From NCBI GenBank assembly GCA_046352935.1, contig JAXMGR010000018.1, positions 29,936-93,935 of the forward strand: 64,000 nt of DNA, read 5' to 3'. The translations under genes were made by a program, and so were the position numbers. Positions within the stretch are counted from its first letter, which is position 1, and every line of letters starts with the position of its first letter. Positions 58,353 to 64,000 of the stretch are shown piece after piece. Under the pieces are notes generated by a model. That model saw nothing but the letters and a program-made list of their open reading frames with translations. It had not been told where the DNA came from and did no database searches. This DNA comes from CAYWMY01 sp046352935. Lineage in GTDB: Bacteria > Pseudomonadota > Gammaproteobacteria > Steroidobacterales > Steroidobacteraceae.

Positions 58353-60302
58353 ATGGATCGCGAAATTGCTCTCACGCCGGGATGGCGCCGAACGCTGCGT
58401 CTGACGCTGGTGGCTGCCGGGTACTTCGTCACCGGCTGGATGGGGTTGCACCTGCCCCACGGCGACATCCAGATCACCCTGGTCTGGCTGCCGTCCGGCA
58501 TCGCGATCGCGGCCCTGTACCGCTGGGGCTACCGCTGCTGGCCGGCCATTCCGGTCGCGTCGATACTCATCAACGTGCTCTTCGGTACCGACTGGACCAC
58601 GGCGCTGATGGTGAGCATCGGCAATACGCTGGGACCGATGGCGTCGACTTTCCTGTTGCGGCGTGCCGGCTTCCATCCCGCCTTCGATCGCCGGCGGGAC
58701 GTGGGCATCCTGGTCGCGGCCGGCGCGATCGGGATGCTGCTGCCGGCGACGGGCGGTGTCACCGCGCTGTTCGCGGCCGGCCTCGTTCCCGCGGATGTCT
58801 GGCCGCAGGCGTGGGGCAACTGGTACCTCGGAGATGCGATGGGCGTGCTGCTCGGCGCGCCCATCTTCCTGGCCTGGGGGCAGCACGTCTGTCACGACGC
58901 GCTCCCGCAACACACCGAGCGCCTGGTCTGGTGGGTGACCGCCGCCGCGGTGACCCTCGCGTACCTCGTGGCTCCGACCCCGGACGGCGCAAAGGTCGTG
59001 GTCCTGTTCCTGCCGCTCGCGGTCGTGGTCTGGAGCGCATTGCGTTTCGGCGTCCGTGTGTCGTCGGTCTTCATGCTGGTCCTGTCGCTGCTCGCGGCCT
59101 GGGGGATCGCTCTCGGACACGGTCCGTTCCGGGCGGACGACTTCTACGCGGGCCTGCGACTGCTCTGGGGCTACCTCGCGACCCTGATCGTGCTCGGGCT
59201 GATGATCGCGGCCCTGCGCGCGGAGTGCGCGCAGGCGATGCAGCGGTTGCGTGAGTCCGAGGATCGCTACGCGCGGCTGTTCCGCACGACGCCGCTGCCC
59301 ATGGCCGTGCTCGACCTCCGGACCGAGCGCTTCCTCGACGTGAACGACGCCGCGGTCGCGACCTGCGGTTACTCGCGCGAGGAATGCCTGCGCATGACCG
59401 CCCGCGACTTCGAACCGGAGGACTCGCCCGGGCAATTCTCCACGGCATTCGCGGGACCGTTGCCCATCATCGGACGCCGGATGCGCTACCGCGTCCGGGA
59501 CGGCCGCGTCCTCACGGTCGAGCTGTCGGGCCAGAAGATCGTGTACAGCGGACGGCCGGCGATCCTGACCGTCACCCGCGACGTGACCGACGAAGTCGAT
59601 CTCGAGCGCGCGGTGCTGGACGCCGGCGACCGGGAGCGCCAGCGTCTCAGCGAGGATCTGCACGACGGGCTCGGCCAGGATCTCACGGGCCTCGCACTGC
59701 TCGGCTCGGGGCTCGCCTCGTCCGCGCGCCGCGACGGACTCGCCGTCGCGGACGAGATCGAGCGACTTGCGCAGATCGCGCGGCACGCCGTGGCCACCTG
59801 CCGGCAGATCGCGCGCGGACTTTCTCCGCTCAGCGAGGGCAATGGCGGTCTCGTGGGCGCTCTTGGTGACATGACGGCGCGTCTGCAGGACGGCCGTGGC
59901 CCCGTGATCGAGTTCCAGGTGCGCGGCGAGGGCGCGGCTCAGTTGCCGCGGGAGACCGCGGACCATCTTTACCGTATCGCGCAGGAGGCGCTCACGAACG
60001 CGCTCAAGCACGCCGGTGCGAGGCACGTCGACATCACACTCGAGATCGAGCCGGCGCGCGTGCGCCTCGTGGTCACGGATGACGGCGGCAAGCCGCCGAC
60101 ACGCACCGTCGCGACCGATGCCATGGGTCTCAGGATCATGCACCATCGGGCGGCCGCCATCGGCGCGCAGCTCGTGGCCGGACCCGGTGCATACGGTGGC
60201 TGGCGCGTTGTCTGTGACTGTCCGCGGCCGGCGGTCAGCAGCGTGGCTGCCGGGGTCGCGAGCCTCCGGGCCGCGGGGCGCCCGATGGCGGGCGCCCGCT
60301 GA
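58353..60302 (+). CDS. MASE1/PAS sensor histidine kinase (NarL-type)
   Basis: A 649-residue membrane sensor. Residues 1-290 form a MASE1 domain with about eight hydrophobic segments. A PAS domain follows (about 300-420: ESEDRYARLFRTTPLPMAVLDL). The HisKA_3 dimerisation box has the phosphoacceptor His437 in LSEDLHDGLGQDL. The HATPase N-box is HLYRIAQEALTNALKHA, and a late G-L-R-I-M motif is present. It would phosphorylate a NarL/LuxR-type response regulator, but none is encoded beside it, so it is an orphan here. The ligand is unknown. It is divergent from the NnrU gene. Confidence 0.9.
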   Translation: MDREIALTPGWRRTLRLTLVAAGYFVTGWMGLHLPHGDIQITLVWLPSGIAIAALYRWGYRCWPAIPVASILINVLFGTDWTTALMVSIGNTLGPMASTFLLRRAGFHPAFDRRRDVGILVAAGAIGMLLPATGGVTALFAAGLVPADVWPQAWGNWYLGDAMGVLLGAPIFLAWGQHVCHDALPQHTERLVWWVTAAAVTLAYLVAPTPDGAKVVVLFLPLAVVVWSALRFGVRVSSVFMLVLSLLAAWGIALGHGPFRADDFYAGLRLLWGYLATLIVLGLMIAALRAECAQAMQRLRESEDRYARLFRTTPLPMAVLDLRTERFLDVNDAAVATCGYSREECLRMTARDFEPEDSPGQFSTAFAGPLPIIGRRMRYRVRDGRVLTVELSGQKIVYSGRPAILTVTRDVTDEVDLERAVLDAGDRERQRLSEDLHDGLGQDLTGLALLGSGLASSARRDGLAVADEIERLAQIARHAVATCRQIARGLSPLSEGNGGLVGALGDMTARLQDGRGPVIEFQVRGEGAAQLPRETADHLYRIAQEALTNALKHAGARHVDITLEIEPARVRLVVTDDGGKPPTRTVATDAMGLRIMHHRAAAIGAQLVAGPGAYGGWRVVCDCPRPAVSSVAAGVASLRAAGRPMAGAR

Positions 60303-60348
60303 TCCATCGCGGTTTTCGACGAGGATCCGCGGCGCCGTTCCTGACACA

Positions 60349-60759
60349 ATGCCCTCGTGCGCTGCGGACGGCGTGGCGTGTTCGAGGGATCCACGGGTCT
60401 TGGCGAAGCCGAGCTTCCAGTTCAGCGAGATCGATCTCCGGCGCATCGACCATGCGGTGGGCGGGTTCTGCGCGGCGCACCGGCCGCGTTCGGCGGAGCC
60501 ATACGTGCGTCTGTACCACCGCGTGCGCGGCGCGTCGGTCGTGCTGGTCGAGGACCGGCGTCATTATCTCGACGAGACCCGCTGGGTGACGCTGCCGATC
60601 GCCCGTCTGTGCTTCGACGCGGACCACCGACAATGGACGCTGCAGTGGCGGCGCGCTTCGGGCCGCTGGGCGTCGTACCCGGGTGGGCTCCCGGTCACGA
60701 ACCTCGATCATCTGCTGCAGGAAATCGCGCGCGATCCGGAGCGTCTGTTCTGGGGCTGA
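60349..60759 (+). CDS. DUF3024 domain protein
   Basis: A small cytoplasmic protein with the DUF3024 pattern: IDHAVGGFCAAHRP, VRLYHRVRGASVVLVEDRRHY, TRWVTLPIARLCFDADHRQWTLQWRRASGRWASY, and a D-P-E-R-L-F-W-G C-terminus. The family is uncharacterised. The start is uncertain: ATG 60349 gives 136 residues, while TTG 60400 (LAKPSFQF) gives 119 and begins nearer the conserved part. It follows the histidine kinase by 46 bp on the same strand. Confidence 0.78.
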   Translation: MPSCAADGVACSRDPRVLAKPSFQFSEIDLRRIDHAVGGFCAAHRPRSAEPYVRLYHRVRGASVVLVEDRRHYLDETRWVTLPIARLCFDADHRQWTLQWRRASGRWASYPGGLPVTNLDHLLQEIARDPERLFWG

Positions 60760-60858
60760 GTTCCCGATGTCCTGATGCGCGGTGAAAGGCGGGAGCCGGC
60801 CGGATCCCGGGCGCAGCCTTTGCAGCGGTTGCGGACGACCGCCTGCGCCGGGGCACGC

Positions 60859-60890
60859 AAAAAAGAAGGCCCGGATCACTCCGGGCCTTC
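60859..60890 (-). terminator. Rho-independent terminator of the RRM-protein gene
   Basis: GAAGGCCCGGA (60865-60875) pairs perfectly with TCCGGGCCTTC (60880-60890); read on the minus strand the stem is followed by TTTTTT (60864-60859). It lies 24 bp beyond the stop at 60915. Confidence 0.94.
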
Positions 60891-60914
60891 GCATCGCCTG
60901 AGGCGAGTGGGCGC

Positions 60915-61247
60915 TTACCAGCGACCGCCGCCGCCGCCGCCGCCGCCACCCCCGCGATAGCCGCCGCCGCCACCGCCGCCCGGACGTCCGCCGCCACCGG
61001 TGCGGGGCTTGTCCTGGGCCTCGTTGACGCGCAGCGGACGGCCGCCCATTTCGTGGCCGTTCAGGGCCTGGATGGCGCGGGCCGCATCGGCCTGGCTCAT
61101 CTCGACGAACCCGAAACCACGGGGACGCCCCGTCTCGCGGTCGGTCGGCAGGGACACCGACTCAACGGTGCCGTACTGGCCGAACAGCGTGCGGATATCC
61201 GCTTCACCTGCGCTGAACGGCAGGTTGCCTACATAGATCTTCGCCAT
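60915..61247 (-). CDS. Glycine-rich single-RRM RNA-binding protein
   Basis: A 110-residue protein with one RNA-recognition motif at residues 2-75: RNP2 is KIYVGNL and RNP1 is RGFGFVEM. A C-terminal tail of about 35 residues is almost all glycine, with RPGGGGGGGYRGGG and a final RW. It binds single-stranded RNA and resembles cold-inducible RNA-binding proteins. I chose ATG 61247 (MAKIYVGN); the frame is open to 61328 without homology. GGAGAG lies 12 nt upstream, a long spacing. A strong terminator follows. Confidence 0.92.
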   Translation of the reverse strand: MAKIYVGNLPFSAGEADIRTLFGQYGTVESVSLPTDRETGRPRGFGFVEMSQADAARAIQALNGHEMGGRPLRVNEAQDKPRTGGGGRPGGGGGGGYRGGGGGGGGGGRW

Positions 61248-61567
61248 GAAAAAACACTCTCCAGTCAATTCGAGTGGCGTCGGGCGGGATTTGGTTTGTG
61301 CCCTGACCACTCCACACAGCAGGAACACCAGCGAGGTCAGGGAGAGAGCGTCTCACGAGCCGTCGAACCGTCGATCCTGTCACCTGATCGCCGGTTCCCC
61401 CCGGGCTTCGACCATGCCCGGCGGGCATGCAAAGCCAATAGTGGACTACCACGATCGGGCGCGACTATAGCACGCCATCGTGATTGCACTAGAGTCGTTC
61501 GCAATGGATCCCTGCCGCGACGCCCGGGTCGTGAACCACTGCGCGGTACCGCGTGCGTGCCGGCGGC
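61248..61567 (-). other. 320-bp gene-free region with likely long leader of the RRM gene
   Basis: No gene is seen. On the minus strand TATAGT (61469-61464) could be a -10 element; no good -35 is obvious. If used, the RRM mRNA would have a leader of about 210 nt, a length common for cold-responsive RNA-binding proteins. The leader contains GC-rich self-complementary stretches such as GCCCGCCGGGC near 61415. Confidence 0.4.
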
Positions 61568-62554
61568 TCAGTGCCTCGACGGCCGTCGGAGCAGGGATTC
61601 CCGGTCAACCGACCGCAGGCGCAGGTGCCGGCGACTCCGCTCCCGCACCAGCGTGAGGGGGACTTCCACGCCGGCGCCGCCCTGGGCCCAGACGGCACGC
61701 AGGAACTCCGCGAGCGTCGCGACCCGTCGACCAGCGACCATGAGCAGGGCGTCGCCGGGCCGGAGCCCTGCCCGCTGCGCCGGGCTTCCCTCGACGACTT
61801 CGGCCACGACCACGCGACCGCCACGTTCCCCGAGATAGACCCCGAGCCAGGGACGCGCCGGCGCGGCCCGCCGGCCGCACCGCACGAGCTCACCGATGAC
61901 CGGCAGGAGGAGGTCGACGGGCACGTACATGTTCGCATCGAAGGTCTCGTCCTCGTGCACCGCCTGGGTCAGCAGCGAGCCGATGCCGACGACCCGACCC
62001 AGGGCGTCGACCAGCGCCGTTCCGCCCCACAGCGGATGGGGCGGCGCCGTGAAGATCGCGGCGTCGATGAGGTATTCCCAGTAACCCGCGAACTCACGCC
62101 GTGCGATGACACGGGCCTGTACCGAATGCGCCGCGCCGCCGTGACCGACCACGGTCACCGGGCTGCCGACCGTGAGACCCGCGGCGCTGCCGCAGGTGAG
62201 CGCCGGAACGCCGAGGGGTCCCAGCGGCTGGACGAGACCGAGGCCGCTCTCGGTGTCGCAGGCGACGAGGTGCGCCGGCACGGCCCGGCCGTCGTGCGTC
62301 GTGAGCCAGATCGAGGTGGCTTCGGTGACGAGATAGCCGACGGTCAGCACGAGGTCCTGATCCCCGTGCCGGATGACCACGCCGTTGCCGATGCGCTCGG
62401 TCCCCAGCACACCGGCGGTGAACGCGTCCTCCGGGACATCCGCGCGCAGCAGCACGGCCGCCGCGAGCGCGGCGGCGAGGTCGTAGGCGAGCTCCGCCCC
62501 GTGCGGCTGCAGCTCCTCGGGAAACGCCCAGTCGCCGTTCGTGTCCATGGGCAT
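61568..62554 (-). CDS. Trypsin-fold (S1C/Deg-like) PDZ protein lacking its catalytic triad
   Basis: A 328-residue protein with a Deg/HtrA-like protease domain (about residues 45-220) and one PDZ domain (about 233-315: RPWLGVYLGERGG, GSPAQRAGLRPGDALL). Alignment by eye places the triad positions at Tyr74 (LTVGYLV for LTNNHVV), Gly104 (ESGLGLV for x-D-L-A-L-L) and Trp176 (PLWGGTAL for GNSGGPL). All three catalytic residues are replaced, so it should be inactive as a protease. No signal peptide is seen, so it may be cytoplasmic. It is divergent from the CDF exporter gene with 139 bp between. Confidence 0.85.
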   Translation of the reverse strand: MPMDTNGDWAFPEELQPHGAELAYDLAAALAAAVLLRADVPEDAFTAGVLGTERIGNGVVIRHGDQDLVLTVGYLVTEATSIWLTTHDGRAVPAHLVACDTESGLGLVQPLGPLGVPALTCGSAAGLTVGSPVTVVGHGGAAHSVQARVIARREFAGYWEYLIDAAIFTAPPHPLWGGTALVDALGRVVGIGSLLTQAVHEDETFDANMYVPVDLLLPVIGELVRCGRRAAPARPWLGVYLGERGGRVVVAEVVEGSPAQRAGLRPGDALLMVAGRRVATLAEFLRAVWAQGGAGVEVPLTLVRERSRRHLRLRSVDRESLLRRPSRH

Positions 62555-62693
62555 CCTGTTCCGGCGGGCCCGTGCTTGCGGCCCGCGAGCGCGGTCGGAG
62601 TATTGCACAGCCGGCACGTGCGGCGGCCGGCCCTCCAGCGGGCGCAGGCAATACAATGGCTCCGGTGCCGAAAGGCGACGCGAAGCCCCCGAC

Positions 62694-63653
62694 ATGACCG
62701 AGCGACTGACCCACCACGGCTGCCGCGTCGCGCATCTGCTGCAGGCGGTGGATGCGCGCGCCGAGCGTCGCACGCGCCAGGTGATGTGGCTGACCGCCGT
62801 CATGATGGTGGTGGAGATCGCGGCGGGATGGATCTTCGGCTCCATGGCCCTGCTGGCCGACGGCTGGCACATGAGCTCGCACACCCTGGCGCTCGGCCTG
62901 TCCGTGGGTGCGTATGCGCTCGCGCGGCGCTACGCCACCGATCCGCGATTCGCCTTCGGCAGCTGGAAGATCGAGGTCCTGGGCGGCTACACGAGTGCGG
63001 TGCTCCTGGGCGCGGTGGCGCTCGGCATGGCCTGGGCTTCGATTGCGCGCCTGCTCACGCCGGAGCCGATCCGGTTCGACGAGGCCATCGTGGTGGCGGT
63101 CGTCGGACTGGTCGTGAACCTGGTGTCCGCCTGGCTGCTCGCGGGGGCGGGACACGCGCATGACCATGCTCATGGGGACCACCACGACCACGGGCATGCG
63201 CACGGGCACGTCGCGGCGCACGATGCGGACCTGAACCTGCGCTCGGCCTATCTGCACGTCGCGACCGACGCGGCCACGTCGGTGTTCGCGATCGTCGCTC
63301 TGCTGGGGGGCAAGTTCCTCGGCGCGACCTGGCTCGATCCGGCGATGGGTATCGTGGGGGCCGTGCTGGTGGCGAGCTGGGCCGTCGGGCTCATCCGCGA
63401 GACGGCGCGTGCGCTGCTCGATGCGGAGATGGACACGCCGCTGGTGGCCGAGATCCACGAGGTGCTGCAGGCGCTTCCGGCCGAGGTGGACCTCCAGGAC
63501 CTGCACGTCTGGCGCGTGGGCCGCGGCCGCTATGCCTGCATGCTGTCGCTGCAGACGAACGTCGAGTTGTCCGCGGATCTGGTGCGCGAGCGCCTCGCCG
63601 TGCACGAGGAGCTCGTGCACGTGACCGTCGAGATCAATCGTCGTGCGGCCTGA
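62694..63653 (+). CDS. Cation diffusion facilitator, DmeF-type Co/Ni/Zn exporter
   Basis: A 319-residue inner-membrane proton/metal antiporter with six hydrophobic segments. The metal-site residues are in ADGWHMSSHTLAL (TM2) and YLHVATDAATSVFAI (TM5). Between TM4 and TM5 is a His-rich loop (HAHDHAHGDHHDHGHAHGH), typical of DmeF-like cobalt/nickel exporters. A cytoplasmic C-terminal domain (EVDLQDLHVWRVGRG) completes the family layout. ATG 62694 (MTERLTHHGC) is chosen over the longer frame from 62541. It would detoxify the cytoplasm of divalent metals. Confidence 0.92.
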   Translation: MTERLTHHGCRVAHLLQAVDARAERRTRQVMWLTAVMMVVEIAAGWIFGSMALLADGWHMSSHTLALGLSVGAYALARRYATDPRFAFGSWKIEVLGGYTSAVLLGAVALGMAWASIARLLTPEPIRFDEAIVVAVVGLVVNLVSAWLLAGAGHAHDHAHGDHHDHGHAHGHVAAHDADLNLRSAYLHVATDAATSVFAIVALLGGKFLGATWLDPAMGIVGAVLVASWAVGLIRETARALLDAEMDTPLVAEIHEVLQALPAEVDLQDLHVWRVGRGRYACMLSLQTNVELSADLVRERLAVHEELVHVTVEINRRAA

Positions 63654-63750
63654 AGCTGCCGCTGCGGTCGGTGTGCCACGACGGCTGAGCGAAACGGGGC
63701 CGTTCGCGATCTTCCGGGGCGCTCAGCCTGGATGCGCGGGCTGTCCGGGA

Positions 63751-63906
63751 AAGGGGACATTCACGATTTCGGGAATCGTCGGCTGACGGCGCGGGCTGCA
63801 ACGGCGGGCTCGCCTCGTCTCGCGGGAAGATTGACGCTCGACTCGGCGACCCGCCTGCGCGCCCGCGCCTGCCGGGCACTCGAGGCGAAATCGTGAATGT
63901 CCCCTT
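63751..63906. repeat. 156-bp element bounded by 21-bp perfect inverted repeats
   Basis: The 21 bases at 63751-63771 (containing GGGGACATTCACGATTTC) are exactly complementary to 63886-63906. They enclose 114 bp with no open frame. The ends resemble GGGGACATTC-type sequences that I recall at REP/MITE-like elements associated with transposases in gammaproteobacteria. It lies just after the CDF gene. It is probably a non-autonomous mobile element or a paired extragenic repeat. Confidence 0.8.
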
Positions 63907-63938
63907 CGTCCGGCCGCTGTCGCCGTCCCGGGCCGGTG

Positions 63939-64000
63939 TCAGGCGGTTGCCTGGAATCCGCCGAGGATGAGTGCGCCCAGCACCGCGAAGATGCCTGCGG
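63939..64000 (-). CDS. C-terminal fragment of a gene that continues beyond the window
   Basis: On the minus strand an open frame ends at TGA 63941-63939. The last residues read AGIFAVLGALILGGFQATA, a hydrophobic helix, so the protein may end with a membrane segment. Only about 19 codons are inside the window, and I do not recognise the family. Confidence 0.35.
   Translation of the reverse strand, partial: AGIFAVLGALILGGFQATA

Noticed and set aside
1..64000. tRNA, rRNA or CRISPR arrays
   Set aside because: No cloverleaf with conserved TTCGA-type arms, no rRNA core sequence and no regularly spaced short repeats were seen by eye. A dedicated search could still find a missed tRNA.

Overview
The window is a very GC-rich chromosomal segment of a Gammaproteobacterium. 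The evidence for this is the housekeeping block at the left end: pssA, proS with a downstream lytic transglycosylase, acylphosphatase, a DUF4398 lipoprotein, and wrbA followed by a DUF2069 gene, an order I recall from Pseudomonas-like genomes. GTG and TTG starts with 4-nt stop/start overlaps are common. I cannot name the species. No rRNA, tRNA, CRISPR array or intact transposase gene was seen.

Layout. 1-5.4 kb is housekeeping. 5.4-5.8 kb is a gene-free stretch with a large nested inverted repeat. 5.8-12.4 kb carries accessory oxidoreductases (MDR, luciferase-like), two SnoaL-fold proteins, an MFS carrier and an amidohydrolase. 12.7-22.4 kb is a plus-strand operon: a small conserved Cys-containing protein, acyl-CoA ligase, enoyl-CoA hydratase, family III CoA-transferase, a DMSO-reductase-family molybdoenzyme, LuxE-like and LuxC-like proteins. 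A HigBA-type toxin/antitoxin pair (22.5-23.1 kb) separates it from a seven-gene minus-strand operon (23.2-32.1 kb) with a second, clearly paralogous molybdoenzyme, two aldehyde dehydrogenases and four SDRs.

32.2-47.6 kb is a plus-strand catabolic run: a MaoC-fold protein, acyl-CoA ligase, a two-subunit IpdAB-like CoA-transferase, a crotonase, an SDR, an MFS carrier, a DUF35/thiolase pair, a GMC oxidoreductase, and a translationally coupled trio of PEP-synthase-like phosphotransferase, DUF1214 protein and tyrosine-phosphatase-like protein. 47.7-57.6 kb holds more aldehyde dehydrogenases, an SMP-30-like protein, a TonB receptor, another acyl-CoA ligase and a decayed SDR. From 57.6 kb the content is general: NnrU, a MASE1 histidine kinase, DUF3024, a glycine-rich RRM protein, a trypsin-fold protein lacking its catalytic triad, a CDF metal exporter and a 156-bp inverted-repeat element.

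How it fits together. The genes describe uptake and CoA-dependent breakdown of a hydrophobic, alcohol/aldehyde/acid-bearing compound, possibly terpenoid- or steroid-like; the substrate cannot be read from the sequence. A shared 16-bp operator, CCGACC-N4-GGTCGG, lies at four promoters (32220, 36160, 39473, 53074) and ties the importer, ligases, CoA-transferase, crotonase, thiolase and the second molybdoenzyme operon into one apparent regulon. No matching regulator gene is in the window. The most unusual content is the pair of cytoplasmic molybdoenzymes without electron-transfer subunits, one coupled to a LuxE/LuxC acid-reductase pair and the other to aldehyde dehydrogenases.
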